Below, piece after piece: positions 38,527-48,847 of a stretch of 64,000 nt of DNA (the stretch's first letter is position 1; each line of letters starts with the position of its first letter). The notes beneath the pieces were generated by a model. That model saw only the letters and a program-made list of their open reading frames with translations, made no database searches and was not told the DNA's origin. Source of the stretch: Lysinibacillus sphaericus (GTDB lineage: Bacteria; Bacillota; Bacilli; Bacillales_A; Planococcaceae); contig NZ_CP015224.1 of the NCBI RefSeq assembly GCF_001629735.1, forward strand, positions 3,162,001-3,226,000. The letters are read 5' to 3'. The translations under genes and the position numbers were made by a program.

Positions 38527-40422
38527 TTATCGATTCAACAGGCTTCCTACATATTGCAGCAACTCGTTTGCAGATGTTGTATTATAACCATGCTCATCCA
38601 CAAGTCTCGCGACTACCTCATTAATTTTCTTGAGCTGCGATTCATCCGGCATTTTTGATGAAGTTGTAATTTTCACTACATCTTTCAAATCGGCAAATAA
38701 TTTTTTTTGAATGGCTTCTCGTAATCTTTCGTGAGAATTATAGTCAAAACGTTTGCCTTTTCGTGCATAGGCAGAAATACGAATGAGAATCTCCTCACGA
38801 AATGCCTTTTTAGCATTTTCCGAAATGCCAATTTGCTCCTCAATCGAACGCATTAATTTTTCGTCTGGGTTCATTTCTTCCCCAGTGAGCGGATCAAATA
38901 ATTTATTTTTATTACAAAACGCCTCTACATTATCGAGGTAATTGTTCATCAATGTTTTCGCTGATTCTTCATAGGAGTATACAAAAGCCTTCTGTACTTC
39001 ATTCTTTGCAATTTCATCGTACTCTTTGCGGGCAACCGCAATGTAGTTCATGTATTTCTCACGATCCTCCTGAGAAATGGAAGCATGCTGATCCAATCCA
39101 TCCTTCAAAGCTCGTAAAACATCTAATGCATTAATAGATGGCACCTCTTTGCGGATAATTGCTGATGAAATACGATTAATAATATAGCGCGGATCAATAC
39201 CGTTCATGCCTTCATTAGGAAACTCCTTTTTCAGTTCCTCTAAGTCAACGGAATTAAATCCCTCCACATTTTCTCCGTCGTACAAGCGCATTTTCTTAAT
39301 CAGATCCACACCTTGTTTTTTCGGAACCTCCAATCTCGTAAGAACCGAAAAGATTGCTGCGGCCTTTAAAGCATGCGGCGCAATATGAACATGGGACATA
39401 TCACTCTCTTTAATCATTTTTTCATAAATATGCTCTTCCTGACTCACCTTTAGGTTATACGGAATCGGCATAACAATAATACGGGAATGTAATGCCTCAT
39501 TCTTTTTATTAGAAATAAAGGATCGATATTCGGTTTCGTTTGTATGAGCTACAATTAACTCATCCGCACTAATTAATGCAAATCTTCCTGCTTTGAAATT
39601 TCCCTCTTGCGTTAAAGATAATAAATTCCACAAGAATTTTTCATCCAACTTCAGCATCTCTTGGAACTCCATCATTCCTCGATTGGCTTTATTGAGCTCC
39701 CCATCAAAGCGATAGGCACGGGGATCGGATTCAGAACCAAATTCACCGATTGTGGAGAAATCAATACTTCCCGTTAAATCGGCAATATCCTGCGATTTCG
39801 GATCAGAAGGTGTAAATGTTCCTATTCCTACGCGTTTATCTTCTGAAAAAGAAATTCGTTCAATCATCACGTTTTCAATACGTCCATCGTATTCCTTTTC
39901 AAGACGCATCGTATTTAAAGGCGATAAACTTCCTTCAATTCTTATGCCATACTCCTCAAAGAAATCATTACGTAAATGATGTGGAATTAAGTGCAATGGG
40001 TCCTCATGCATTGGACATCCCTTAATTGCGTAGACCGCACCCTCATCTGTTCGAGAATATTGCTCTAACCCGCGTTTCAATAAAGTAACAATTGTTGATT
40101 TACCACCACTAACTGGTCCCATTAATAATAAAATACGCTTTCTAACATCTAACCTGCGTGCTGCTGGATGGAAATATTCCTCCACCAGCCTTTCAATTGC
40201 TGTTTCAAGCCCAAAAATTTCATGTCCGAAAAATTTGTACATTTTTTGCCCATCGCGTTCCTCTACACCAGCACTTTTTATCATATTGTAGACGCGTGAA
40301 TGGGCTGTTTGTGCAACTTCAGGTCTTTCCCTAACGATGTTTAAATAATCTGCAAATGTGCCTTCCCACTTCAGCCTATTTTCTTCTTCGCGATAGCTTT
40401 TCACTTTATCTAAAATGTTAAT
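38527..40422 (-). CDS. prkA: PrkA serine protein kinase / AAA+ family, probable ATT start
   Basis: PrkA of 631 residues, the exact length of B. subtilis PrkA, if it starts at the ATT 40422. GGAGGG lies six bases before it, and the protein then begins INILDKVKSYREEE, aligned with MDILKKIEQYREEE of B. subtilis. The upstream ATG 40476 has no ribosome site and lies inside a sigma-E-like promoter. The Walker A motif is GPVSGGKST, and the C-terminal PrkA domain is intact. Known role: sporulation and stress; kinase or AAA+ protease activity has been proposed. Confidence 0.85.
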   Translation of the reverse strand: MNILDKVKSYREEENRLKWEGTFADYLNIVRERPEVAQTAHSRVYNMIKSAGVEERDGQKMYKFFGHEIFGLETAIERLVEEYFHPAARRLDVRKRILLLMGPVSGGKSTIVTLLKRGLEQYSRTDEGAVYAIKGCPMHEDPLHLIPHHLRNDFFEEYGIRIEGSLSPLNTMRLEKEYDGRIENVMIERISFSEDKRVGIGTFTPSDPKSQDIADLTGSIDFSTIGEFGSESDPRAYRFDGELNKANRGMMEFQEMLKLDEKFLWNLLSLTQEGNFKAGRFALISADELIVAHTNETEYRSFISNKKNEALHSRIIVMPIPYNLKVSQEEHIYEKMIKESDMSHVHIAPHALKAAAIFSVLTRLEVPKKQGVDLIKKMRLYDGENVEGFNSVDLEELKKEFPNEGMNGIDPRYIINRISSAIIRKEVPSINALDVLRALKDGLDQHASISQEDREKYMNYIAVARKEYDEIAKNEVQKAFVYSYEESAKTLMNNYLDNVEAFCNKNKLFDPLTGEEMNPDEKLMRSIEEQIGISENAKKAFREEILIRISAYARKGKRFDYNSHERLREAIQKKLFADLKDVVKITTSSKMPDESQLKKINEVVARLVDEHGYNTTSANELLQYVGSLLNR

Positions 40423-40455
40423 AGCCTTCCCTCCATTCAGGGCTTGATTTATAAC

Positions 40456-40484
40456 ATAGTATGAAGTAAATGACATGATGATAC
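40456..40484 (-). promoter_or_regulatory. Sigma-E-like promoter of prkA
   Basis: On the minus strand, -10 CATACTAT (40463-40456) is 14 bases from a weaker -35 GTATCAT (40484-40478). Transcription would begin after the ATG at 40476, leaving the ATT at 40422 as the start. Confidence 0.6.
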
Positions 40485-40637
40485 CGATTACTTTTTCTTT
40501 AGTGAAGTTTCTTCTTATTATGGTTTTTTTTATGGCAAAAAAAACCGTGAAAACATGGCCTAAATCGTAAGGAAAAAGCTTTCTGGAATGAAGATAAAAA
40601 TTTCGGTTATTCTAATCTTTAGAAAGGAGGTCCATCA

Positions 40638-41633
40638 TTGCATCGTCATTTTATATTTCTTTTAACATTCATACTTTTAGGAATTACACTCTGCCCAGCC
40701 GACTCATTTGCAAAGGAGGAGGCAACGGAAGAAGAAATTGTGCAGCAGCGTATGTCTTATTATGTACAATTTGATGAATTGCTCATCCCTTGGCACTTTT
40801 TGGCTGCTATAGATCAATATGAGAGAAATCTACAATCCGTTCGAAAAGATATCCCTAAGCGAGATGGCTATTTGTCCATTCAATTTTCTGATGAATATTG
40901 GTCTGGTGCATTAAATCCTATAAAGGAAGACAGCAAACCCGAAACAATTAGCTATTTTGGAGGAATGGGCTTAGACGGAAATAACGATGGAATTGCTAGC
41001 CCTAAGGACGATGAGGATGTCATCTTCTCAATGGCAAGTTACTTAGCCAAATATGGAACAACTGATGAGGATTTTAAATTAGCCTTATGGGAGTACTACG
41101 GCAGCGAAGAAGCGGTCAATCAAATTTTTACCATTTCCACTTTATACAGACATTATAAAACCATCGAGCTTGATGCACATACCTTCCCACTTAATATCAG
41201 CTCTACTTACAGCTATAAAGGAACATGGGGCGCCAATAGAGGCTGGGGCGGACGTCGTATCCATGAGGGAACCGATATTTTTGCCAATTATGGAACACCT
41301 GTATTATCTACCTCCTATGGGGTTGTTGAGGTCAAAGGCTGGAACCAATTTGGCGGCTGGCGTATTGGTATTCGTGATAATCATAACTCCTATCACTATT
41401 ATGCCCACCTCGGCAGCTATCATAAGGACATTGAAGTAGGTACAATTGTGGAGCCCGGCACGGTGCTCGGCTATGTTGGAAGCTCTGGCTACGGAAAAGA
41501 AGGTACATCTGGAAAATTCCCACCCCATCTTCATTATGGCATATACAAATTTAATGGTAGAACTGAATGGGCATTTGATCCTTATCCTTCCTTACTTCAG
41601 TGGGAGCGACAGGCAAAGAGTAAAAAACAATAA
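40638..41633 (+). CDS. lytH: M23 endopeptidase, LytH-like
   Basis: Exported zinc peptidase of 331 residues. A signal peptide (about 1-25, ending DSFA) precedes a lytic-regulator-like middle part and the M23/LytM domain with HEGTDIF (near 217-223) and HLHYGIY. B. subtilis LytH trims cortex side chains to single L-Ala during sporulation. TTG 40638 follows AAAGGAGGTCC. Its place next to prkA-yhbH-spoVR supports a sporulation role. Confidence 0.85.
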   Translation: MHRHFIFLLTFILLGITLCPADSFAKEEATEEEIVQQRMSYYVQFDELLIPWHFLAAIDQYERNLQSVRKDIPKRDGYLSIQFSDEYWSGALNPIKEDSKPETISYFGGMGLDGNNDGIASPKDDEDVIFSMASYLAKYGTTDEDFKLALWEYYGSEEAVNQIFTISTLYRHYKTIELDAHTFPLNISSTYSYKGTWGANRGWGGRRIHEGTDIFANYGTPVLSTSYGVVEVKGWNQFGGWRIGIRDNHNSYHYYAHLGSYHKDIEVGTIVEPGTVLGYVGSSGYGKEGTSGKFPPHLHYGIYKFNGRTEWAFDPYPSLLQWERQAKSKKQ

Positions 41634-41644
41634 ATATATGATTC

Positions 41645-41681
41645 AAGACACTTGAGGCATTTTGCTTCAGGTGTTTTTTCT
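41645..41681 (+). terminator. Terminator of lytH
   Basis: ACACTTGAGGC pairs with GCTTCAGGTGT (two G-U pairs), followed by TTTTTTC. Confidence 0.85.
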
Positions 41682-41897
41682 TTGCCATTAGGAAATTTCA
41701 CATAAATATTTTTTTCATATCTCTGGCCGCTGTACATATTTTACTACTCGTAAAAGAAAAATAATTATACTGTTGAACTAAAAAACTATTTTTAATTATT
41801 TTTACCAAATGGCTTATTAATCTATCAAAATAGTTATAAAATAAAAGTTGTTATTGATCAAAATACTCTATATGGAGTTAGGTAAAGGGATGGGGAA

Positions 41898-43592
41898 ATG
41901 AAAGGCATTTTTCAGTTTAAAACACTTAAAGCAAAAATTTTAAGTGCATTTATACTTTTGTTAGTTTTAGTCGTTAGCTTTACAGCTTACACTTACACTT
42001 CCAATACAGCTATGGAGAAACAAGCAAAGGCTTTAGTAAAGGAAGATTTAGTAGTACTCAATGCAAGTAACAATTTAGCACTCTCTATGAGTGTCCGATT
42101 GTCAGCAGCCTTAAACTATGTGTTAACTGGTGATGAAAAATATAAGGAAACGTTTAATGAGTATCGTCAAATAGCTGAGGATAATAACGCGCTTCTGGAC
42201 AAATATGATACATCCGAGGAACGCACTAAAACTGTAGAACTTGCACGTGATTGGAGCCAAATTGTGAAGACAGAGGTATTCGATGTCTATCAACAGGGCA
42301 ATAAGGAACTAGCCTTAGAAAATTTAATGGATACACAAAATCTCGTGTCAAGCGTACGTAATGGCTATGAACAGCTCGCTAATGACCGTGAAGAAGCTAT
42401 TACAGCTGTTGGTAATGATGTTGTAACAACGAGCTCTACCAATCGTACGATTGGTATTATTGTCAGCTCTATCCTAACAATTATTGGTATTTTAATTGCT
42501 ATTGTTACAGCTAGTACGATTTCGAAGCCCATTAAGGTAGTGGCAAATCGTATGAAGGAACTAGCAGATGGTAATTTACAGCTTGACCCATTAACTGTAA
42601 AAACGCGCGATGAAATTGGAACGTTAATGTCTGCAGCAAACGATATGAATGATCAATTAAAGCAAACCATTCAATCCATCTATACAGTTTCTGAAACTGT
42701 TGCAGCAAGTAGCGAGGAGCTAGCGCAATCTTCCAATGAAGTACAGGCTGGTACTGAACAAATTACAGTGACTATGCAGGAGCTTGCTTCAGGCACAGAA
42801 ACGCAAGCCTCTACAACGGGTGATTTAGCAGAAACAATGACAGCGTTCAAACGTAGTATTCAAGAAACAACACAGGAAGGTACCGAGCTAAAAGATCATT
42901 CTAGCCAAGTTCAAGATTTAACGATTAGTGGCAAAAATTTAATGATTCAATCTACACAACAAATGGCCGCTATTAATGAAATCATGTTAGATTCCGTGAA
43001 AAAGGTTGAAAATTTGAATGATCAGTCTGCTGAAATCTCAAAATTAGTTTCTGTAATAGACGATATTTCAAACCAAACTAATTTACTAGCTTTAAATGCA
43101 GCTATTGAAGCGGCGAGAGCAGGTGAACATGGTAAGGGCTTCGCTGTTGTCGCAGATGAGGTACGCAAACTTGCCGAACAAGTGCAATTCTCAGTTACTG
43201 ATATTTCAACAATCGTCAATCGGATTCAAGGTGAGACAGGTACTGTCACTACTGCCTTACAGACAGGCTATGAGGAAGTCAAAAGAGGGACAGCACAGCT
43301 TGATCAAACAAGTGAAACATTTGAACAAATATCTAGTGCTGTAGAGGATATGATAGATAATATTACGACTATCTCTAATAATTTAAATCAACTTGCGGAT
43401 GGTTCCGAAACGATCAATGCTTCTATTGATGAAATGGCTTCCATTTCACAGGAATCTGCAGCAGGGGTTGAACAAACGACAGCGACTGTGGAGGAAACAG
43501 CCGCTACTATGGATGAAATAGCTCGAAGTGCTAATCTGCTCGCTGGATTAGCCGAGGAATTAAATGGCCAATTAAAACAGTTTAAAATTTAA
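41898..43592 (+). CDS. Methyl-accepting chemotaxis protein (4-helix-bundle sensor)
   Basis: Chemoreceptor of 564 residues: TM1 at about 13-33, a helical periplasmic-type sensor (34-180), TM2 near 190-207, HAMP (208-260), and a signalling domain with the hairpin tip [33 protein letters not shown]. It resembles the YoaH/4HB_MCP class. GGGATGGGG precedes the ATG. No c-di-GMP aptamer or sigma-D promoter was seen in its 264-base upstream gap. Ligand unknown. Confidence 0.93.
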   Translation: MKGIFQFKTLKAKILSAFILLLVLVVSFTAYTYTSNTAMEKQAKALVKEDLVVLNASNNLALSMSVRLSAALNYVLTGDEKYKETFNEYRQIAEDNNALLDKYDTSEERTKTVELARDWSQIVKTEVFDVYQQGNKELALENLMDTQNLVSSVRNGYEQLANDREEAITAVGNDVVTTSSTNRTIGIIVSSILTIIGILIAIVTASTISKPIKVVANRMKELADGNLQLDPLTVKTRDEIGTLMSAANDMNDQLKQTIQSIYTVSETVAASSEELAQSSNEVQAGTEQITVTMQELASGTETQASTTGDLAETMTAFKRSIQETTQEGTELKDHSSQVQDLTISGKNLMIQSTQQMAAINEIMLDSVKKVENLNDQSAEISKLVSVIDDISNQTNLLALNAAIEAARAGEHGKGFAVVADEVRKLAEQVQFSVTDISTIVNRIQGETGTVTTALQTGYEEVKRGTAQLDQTSETFEQISSAVEDMIDNITTISNNLNQLADGSETINASIDEMASISQESAAGVEQTTATVEETAATMDEIARSANLLAGLAEELNGQLKQFKI

Positions 43593-43604
43593 AAACGATG
43601 TTAA

Positions 43605-43642
43605 AAGCTATCTCAATTTTTCGGATTTGGGATAGTTTTTTA
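43605..43642 (+). terminator. Terminator of the first chemoreceptor gene
   Basis: CTATCTCAA pairs with TTGGGATAG (one G-U), then TTTTTT. Confidence 0.85.
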
Positions 43643-43650
43643 TCTTTTCT

Positions 43651-44334
43651 TTATTGCCAATGTCTAATTGGCACTCTTTCCAGCTCATGACGTTTTATAA
43701 TGACACTTATCTTTTGAAACCATTTCTCACATAATTCCATGGCTTCTTCGTATTCTTCCTCATCTCTCGCAATAGGATGTTCACCCTGATCCATAAACAT
43801 ATATTCTAAAATAGGCTCTGATAAATGATCGACTACAAACTTTAATGATAGTTGTGAAACGGTATCATCCTCTTCAACTTCCTCTTCTTCTTCTGCTACA
43901 TTCTCCTCCTCCCCTAACAACGAGCCACTCATTAAGTAATTTTTAGTTCTGAGGACAAACATTTCATCCTCCATCATAGCTACTTCATAAATTTTACTAA
44001 ACGGAATTTCTATAATTTTAAGTTCTTCCTCTAACTCTTCCCTATGAGCGAAGATGAGCATATTTGTATGTTCATTTAACAATAACCCCTTTAAAGCATC
44101 CTGTGATATTAGGCATTGCGTATGAGGAATCGCCTTCATCTCCTCTTCACTAGCTTCCTTCATTTCTGCATAATTTTGTGATTCGATATAACGCTCTTTT
44201 ATATACCGAATAATGCCTATACTCACTAACGTTAGCCCGATTAAAAAAAATAGCTGCTTAATAATGGCTACTTCAATTGCATTTGCTAGAAAAAAATAGA
44301 TGATCCCTAATAAAATGAAGAAAATAATGTTCAT
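43651..44334 (-). CDS. Hypothetical membrane-anchored protein (227 aa)
   Basis: Two N-terminal hydrophobic helices (about 2-18 and 25-43) are followed by a soluble acidic domain that includes a Glu-rich run (residues about 140-155). AAAGGCGGGAT precedes the ATG. No catalytic motif and no family recognised. Single gene. Confidence 0.65.
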   Translation of the reverse strand: MNIIFFILLGIIYFFLANAIEVAIIKQLFFLIGLTLVSIGIIRYIKERYIESQNYAEMKEASEEEMKAIPHTQCLISQDALKGLLLNEHTNMLIFAHREELEEELKIIEIPFSKIYEVAMMEDEMFVLRTKNYLMSGSLLGEEENVAEEEEEVEEDDTVSQLSLKFVVDHLSEPILEYMFMDQGEHPIARDEEEYEEAMELCEKWFQKISVIIKRHELERVPIRHWQ

Positions 44335-44433
44335 TCATATCCCGCCTTTATGAAGATAATCCGCTAGAGAAATAGTTGAATATACTAGCAATCTATTCAT
44401 GAATCTATCTTTTCATACTTATTTCTCTCACAT

Positions 44434-44476
44434 AAAAAAACATGAGATCAGTAAAAGTTCAATGATCTCATGTTCT
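44434..44476 (-). terminator. Terminator of the receptor-SDR-symporter operon
   Basis: AACATGAGATCA pairs with TGATCTCATGTT and is followed by TTTTTTT on the minus strand. Confidence 0.92.
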
Positions 44477-44479
44477 CTA

Positions 44480-45970
44480 TTAACGACCGACTAATTCTTC
44501 TTTACTGCCTACGTCATCTAGTGTTTTATCTTTTTCTATTTTGTGCATCTCAAGGACATGCTGTGATGGTGGCACTAGTAGGCTTACTACTACAATCGTA
44601 ATTCCTGTTATTACAACACCTGAAAATACTGGTGCCTGCCACAATTCATTTAATAGACCAAGAAATCCTTCTGATTGGATGGTTAAACTAGGGACAAATG
44701 TCAATGAAGTAACAATGTAATAGATTAAGCCAACTGATATACTTGCCCAAACAGCAGGTGTACTCACACGTTTCCAAAATGGTCCTAAAACGATTGGCCA
44801 GAATATCGTTACAAAAATGACATCCCAAGCTAAATACGCTAAATCAATAACCTTTTGAAAGCTTATCGCTAACACTAACCCTAGCAATGCACTTGAAAGT
44901 ATGACAGAGCGTGAGAATCTTAGAAGCTTTTTAGGATCAGGATTTCGATTAATAAAATCTAAATAAATGTTCTTTGTGACAATTCCCGAAGTCGCTACAT
45001 AGCATGCGGCTACCGTTGACATCCCCATAGCTGCCATGGCCGTTAAAAAAATAGCTGCCAAAAGCGGAGGGAAATAACCTTGTGCAAAGGTAAGCATCAA
45101 TGTTTCTGGGTTAGTACTATTAGGGTAAATAGATTTGAAAGCTTCACCCAACATTCCTGGAATCCAGCTGATCGCAATAACTATAGTCCCCGCAATGATC
45201 ATACTGCGCTGAGCTACTTTTGGACTTTTCGCCGCTGCGACCCTTTGACCAAGATCAACTGCTGGAATGTCCCCAAGTGCTAAGACAAGATATAGCGTCC
45301 AAAACTCGGCTCCTGCCTTGTCAAACAATGTATGAATATTCCACCACTCAGGGTTAAAAGTCACATCAGGATAATAAAATAAAATAAAGATAGTAATTCC
45401 TAAAATCCCTGCTATGGCAAGCGCACCTTGTACGATTTCTGTATAAGCGACTGCCCATAAACCACCTATAACTGAATAGATAGCTGTTAATGATACAAAT
45501 AGAAGTGCTGCAGGAATGAAGTCAATTTGTAATAGTTGCTGAATAATATATGTACCACCGACTGTTAATGCCGCCGCATTAAACACACCAAAGGCAATGG
45601 CCATTACGACACCTGTATAGGCTCCTAACTTTTTACTACCATAGCGTAAGCCATAGTAATCTGCTAATGTCCAGCCCTTTAAACGACGTAGTGGCTTTGT
45701 CCAAATGAGTGCGCCAAGTATCATACAAGTACCTAAGCCACCCATTGTTGCTGAACCTTCAAAGCCTCCGCTCGTATAGCCTGATCCTACTGCTGCAAAA
45801 AAGAATGGAGCAGCTAATAAAGCCGCGACTAAACTTCCAGTGACCACAGAAAGAGGCATACTCCAACCAGCAACAATTAAATCCTCTGCGGTATTGACAC
45901 GCTTGTACCCTTTATAGCCAATATAATAAATAAATACTAAGTATAAGCTAAAGATGATTATATTTAACAT
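44480..45970 (-). CDS. Sodium:solute symporter (SSS family)
   Basis: Transporter of 496 residues with about 13 helices, from the PutP/SglT family. Family marks include AEDLIVAGWSMP, GWTLADYYGLRYG and GLWAVAYTEIVQG. GGAG precedes the ATG. Third gene of the operon with the chemoreceptor and the SDR; it probably imports the compound those two sense or process (inference). Substrate cannot be read. Confidence 0.9.
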   Translation of the reverse strand: MLNIIIFSLYLVFIYYIGYKGYKRVNTAEDLIVAGWSMPLSVVTGSLVAALLAAPFFFAAVGSGYTSGGFEGSATMGGLGTCMILGALIWTKPLRRLKGWTLADYYGLRYGSKKLGAYTGVVMAIAFGVFNAAALTVGGTYIIQQLLQIDFIPAALLFVSLTAIYSVIGGLWAVAYTEIVQGALAIAGILGITIFILFYYPDVTFNPEWWNIHTLFDKAGAEFWTLYLVLALGDIPAVDLGQRVAAAKSPKVAQRSMIIAGTIVIAISWIPGMLGEAFKSIYPNSTNPETLMLTFAQGYFPPLLAAIFLTAMAAMGMSTVAACYVATSGIVTKNIYLDFINRNPDPKKLLRFSRSVILSSALLGLVLAISFQKVIDLAYLAWDVIFVTIFWPIVLGPFWKRVSTPAVWASISVGLIYYIVTSLTFVPSLTIQSEGFLGLLNELWQAPVFSGVVITGITIVVVSLLVPPSQHVLEMHKIEKDKTLDDVGSKEELVGR

Positions 45971-45991
45971 GCTCGTACTCCTTAGTTTCCA

Positions 45992-46744
45992 TTATCCATT
46001 CATTACAACGCCACCATTAGGTGTTAATATTTGACCTGTATAGAAATCAGCATGCTGAGAGGCTAAAAATAATACACTTTTGGCAATTTCCTCTGGCTGC
46101 GCTAAACGTTTTAATGGGTATTTTGCAGATTCTTCCTCAACATAGTTGTCCCCAAACTCTTTTAAAATGTCTGTAAACGTACCACTTGGCGCTACTGCAT
46201 TAACAAGAATTGTTGGTGCTAATTCTCTAGCTAATGCTTTTGTAAAGGCATTTATAGCACCTTTGGCGGCGGAATAATGTGTAAATTCTTCACATCCTAA
46301 GCTCCCAATATCAGAAGAAATATTAATGATTTTCCCTGTGTCTCGTTCTTTCATTCTTTTAGCAGCTTCACGGCAATTATAGAAGCATCCATATAAATGA
46401 ACCTTAATCATTCTGTCCCATTGCTCATCTGTTAAATCGGTAATGCTGGATGCCTGTGCAAACCCAGCATTATTCACAAGAATATCAATTTTGCCTAAAT
46501 GCTTATCCATATATTGATACATGTCTTGCACTTCCTCAGATTTAGAAACATCTGCATGAAACGTCAAAGCTTTAATACCAAACTTTTCAGCCTCCATTCG
46601 CACTGCCTCAGCTTCAGGCTTATCTCCAATATAATTGATTACTATATTAGCCCCATGCTGAGCAAAGCCTAATGCAATGGCTTTGCCGATCCCTTTACTA
46701 GAGCCTGTTATTAAAACATTTTTCCCTGTAAAATCAATGTTCAT
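45992..46744 (-). CDS. SDR-family oxidoreductase, FabG-like
   Basis: NAD(P)-dependent short-chain dehydrogenase of 250 residues. The nucleotide loop is TGSSKGIG, then NNAGFA and the active-site Ser/Tyr/Lys in INISSDIG...YSAAKGA. It ends GGVVMNG. The ATG at 46744 has GGAGA upstream and overlaps the chemoreceptor stop by 11 bases, so translation is coupled. The operon context suggests catabolism of a hydroxy or keto compound rather than fatty-acid synthesis. Confidence 0.88.
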   Translation of the reverse strand: MNIDFTGKNVLITGSSKGIGKAIALGFAQHGANIVINYIGDKPEAEAVRMEAEKFGIKALTFHADVSKSEEVQDMYQYMDKHLGKIDILVNNAGFAQASSITDLTDEQWDRMIKVHLYGCFYNCREAAKRMKERDTGKIINISSDIGSLGCEEFTHYSAAKGAINAFTKALARELAPTILVNAVAPSGTFTDILKEFGDNYVEEESAKYPLKRLAQPEEIAKSVLFLASQHADFYTGQILTPNGGVVMNG

Positions 46745-48485
46745 CTTGATCATTCTCCAATTTAAATTTTGTCACAAGCGCTTGAAGCTCTTCTGCTGTT
46801 TGTCCAAGCGCTGAGGATGCATCTTTCACTTCTTGCATTGTCGTTAACTGCTCTTGTGTAGATTTGGAAACATTAGAAGAGAAATCAGCCGATAATTCTG
46901 CAGATTGTTTAATGTTATTAACGGATGCAGCCACTTCCTCCGAGGAGGCAGATATTTGCTGAGACGCTGCAGAAATTTCACGTATTTGATTTGCTACTTC
47001 TTCTGAGGAAGTAAGAATTTCCTTAAAGATTTCTCCCACCTCATTAGTAAATGTCATCCCTACTTTTACATCCTCTTTTCCTTTTTCCATAACAGTAAGA
47101 GATGCATTGGAATCTGCCTGAATCGAACTAATTAAATTATAAATTTCAGTTGCTGACTGCGAGGATTGCTCAGCCAATCGTCTTACCTCATCAGCGACAA
47201 CAGCGAAGCCCTTACCATGTTCACCTGCTCGTGCCGCTTCAATGGCTGCGTTCAGTGCTAAAAGATTTGTTTGGTCTGCAATAGCTGTAATTAAGCTAAC
47301 AATGTCACTAATTTTTTTAGTATTGACATGTAAGCCGTTAATTGTTGTGCCAATTTGCTCGACTGATTCATTAATTAATTCCATTTGTGCAATAACCTGA
47401 TGCACAACTTGATTGCCTCGTTCAGACGCTTGTGATGCTGAAATAGAAGATTCCGTTGCTGTATTAGCCGAGTCAGCAATTTGTTGGATACCAGTTGCAG
47501 TCTCCTCCATAGCAGCTGCCGTTTCCTCGGTCATTGTCATAGAAGCTTCTGCATTTTGAGTAATTTGCTTTACATCATTCGCAATATTGGTAGAGCTGTT
47601 ATAGGTCTCACCAGCATTGACAGTTAATTGAGTCGCTGCTGAAGAAACGTGATTCGAAGTATTTCTGATGTTTAAAATAATATGTTGTAAATTGGCAACC
47701 ATTGTTTGAATAGATGCTGATAAATTGCCGATTTCATCTTTAGTAATATCTAAATCCACATTTATTAGCTCTCCATTTGCTACTTGGTTTGCTACATTTA
47801 CCACTTTCTGAAGTGGCTTTAATAAACGATCTATAATTATGTAAACTAAAACTAATAAAATTAAAATTCCTATAATTGCAATGACGATTTGCTTAATAAC
47901 ACTTGCTTTAATAATGGTATTGATATAGTCCGCAGAGTAATCAATTCCTAAGAGCGCTATCAATTGTCCATTATCATCGTGAATGGGGCTGAAAACAGTT
48001 CTCCAGGAACCAAAGGGATCCTCGAATATATCTGTTACTTCTGTACTATTATTTTGAATAGCTAATTTTGCTGTTTCTACATGCTCATTCGCTAAATCGG
48101 TAAAAATTTCACCTGCTTCATAGACCTCATTCAAATTAGATGTATAGCCAATCGGATTGACCCCACCTTCATCCTGCACATCCCAAATATAACTCCAACT
48201 CATAATACCCTGTTGTTCTTGAATCAAATCGAGTTGCTTTTGTACCTTCGTAAATTTCGCGTTTGTTTCCCCTTTTTCAGACAATAAATCTTTCACTTCA
48301 TCACTATCTAAATTCATAGCTGTTAACAAACCAACACTTGTTAATTCTTGTTCCAAATCAACTGTCATACGATTGTTTAATTCTTTAATACTTTGTGTAG
48401 TAATGACGGCTATAAGCAATAACACAACAATGGAAACCGTCAGTAAAAGTTTGTTTTTTAATGAGATGTTTTTCCATAACTTCAT
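46734..48485 (-). CDS. Methyl-accepting chemotaxis protein (Cache-like sensor)
   Basis: Chemoreceptor of 583 residues: TM1 about 13-33, a large extracellular Cache-like sensor (35-200, with the [21 protein letters not shown] end), TM2 near 205-225, HAMP, and a signalling domain with [33 protein letters not shown]. The ATG at 48485 follows AAGGAGGAAG. It is the first gene of an operon controlled by the c-di-GMP-I riboswitch. Confidence 0.93.
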   Translation of the reverse strand: MKLWKNISLKNKLLLTVSIVVLLLIAVITTQSIKELNNRMTVDLEQELTSVGLLTAMNLDSDEVKDLLSEKGETNAKFTKVQKQLDLIQEQQGIMSWSYIWDVQDEGGVNPIGYTSNLNEVYEAGEIFTDLANEHVETAKLAIQNNSTEVTDIFEDPFGSWRTVFSPIHDDNGQLIALLGIDYSADYINTIIKASVIKQIVIAIIGILILLVLVYIIIDRLLKPLQKVVNVANQVANGELINVDLDITKDEIGNLSASIQTMVANLQHIILNIRNTSNHVSSAATQLTVNAGETYNSSTNIANDVKQITQNAEASMTMTEETAAAMEETATGIQQIADSANTATESSISASQASERGNQVVHQVIAQMELINESVEQIGTTINGLHVNTKKISDIVSLITAIADQTNLLALNAAIEAARAGEHGKGFAVVADEVRRLAEQSSQSATEIYNLISSIQADSNASLTVMEKGKEDVKVGMTFTNEVGEIFKEILTSSEEVANQIREISAASQQISASSEEVAASVNNIKQSAELSADFSSNVSKSTQEQLTTMQEVKDASSALGQTAEELQALVTKFKLENDQDEH

Positions 48486-48512
48486 GACTTTCTTCCTCCT
48501 TATACGTTTTTG

Positions 48513-48544
48513 CAAATAAAAAGCCTATTCCGAAAGAAATAGGC
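48513..48544 (-). terminator. Riboswitch expression-platform terminator
   Basis: GCCTATT and AATAGGC arms with an 8-base loop and TTTTTATTT on the minus strand, between the c-di-GMP aptamer and the receptor ATG. The GCCTAT arm can also pair with ATAGGC at the 5' edge of the aptamer. Confidence 0.88.
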
Positions 48545-48585
48545 ATAAAAGAACTTAAACTAGAATTTAACGGAACAACTAGCAC

Positions 48586-48672
48586 TCTTTTGCAACCTAG
48601 CTATCTAAGTAAATATTCCCTTAGACCTGTAGCTTTGCATCTTTACTTTTTAGTAAATTTGCCTATATTTTC
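48586..48672 (-). promoter_or_regulatory. Cyclic-di-GMP-I (GEMM-I) riboswitch aptamer
   Basis: On the minus strand: ATAGGCAAA, a P2 hairpin (TTTACT AAAA AGTAAA), the conserved GATGCAAAGCTACAGG, a P3 stem (TCTAAG ... CTTAGA and AGCTA ... TAGCT) and the closing TAGGTTGC. Order and conserved bases match the GEMM-I consensus (GGCAAA, GACGCAAAGC, GGGTTGC). A promoter lies directly upstream. Confidence 0.88.
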
Positions 48673-48679
48673 CCTCCCA

Positions 48680-48708
48680 AAATTAACACAATGGGAAAAA
48701 GTAGTCAA
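48680..48708 (-). promoter_or_regulatory. Promoter of the c-di-GMP-controlled operon
   Basis: TTGACT (48708-48703) and TAATTT (48685-48680) with a 17-base spacer on the minus strand; the transcript would start right at the aptamer. Confidence 0.7.
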
Positions 48709-48771
48709 TGCTACCAATTTTAAAATGTATAATCTTATACTACTTCATTACTAGTTATTCATTTATAGAGC

Positions 48772-48813
48772 AAAATAAAAACAGCTACAACATGAATACA
48801 TATTGTAGCTGCA
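48772..48813 (-). terminator. Terminator of the 64-aa membrane protein gene
   Basis: AGCTACAA and TTGTAGCT arms, followed by TTTTTATTTT on the minus strand. Confidence 0.9.
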
Positions 48814-48847
48814 TATTTTTCCACTTACCCCTAAGTGTTTGAATAAT

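Noticed and set aside
41682-41897. c-di-GMP riboswitch or sigma-D promoter before the first chemoreceptor
   Set aside because: No GEMM core (GGCAAA...GCAAAGC...GGTTGC) and no TAAA-N15-GCCGATAT pattern found.
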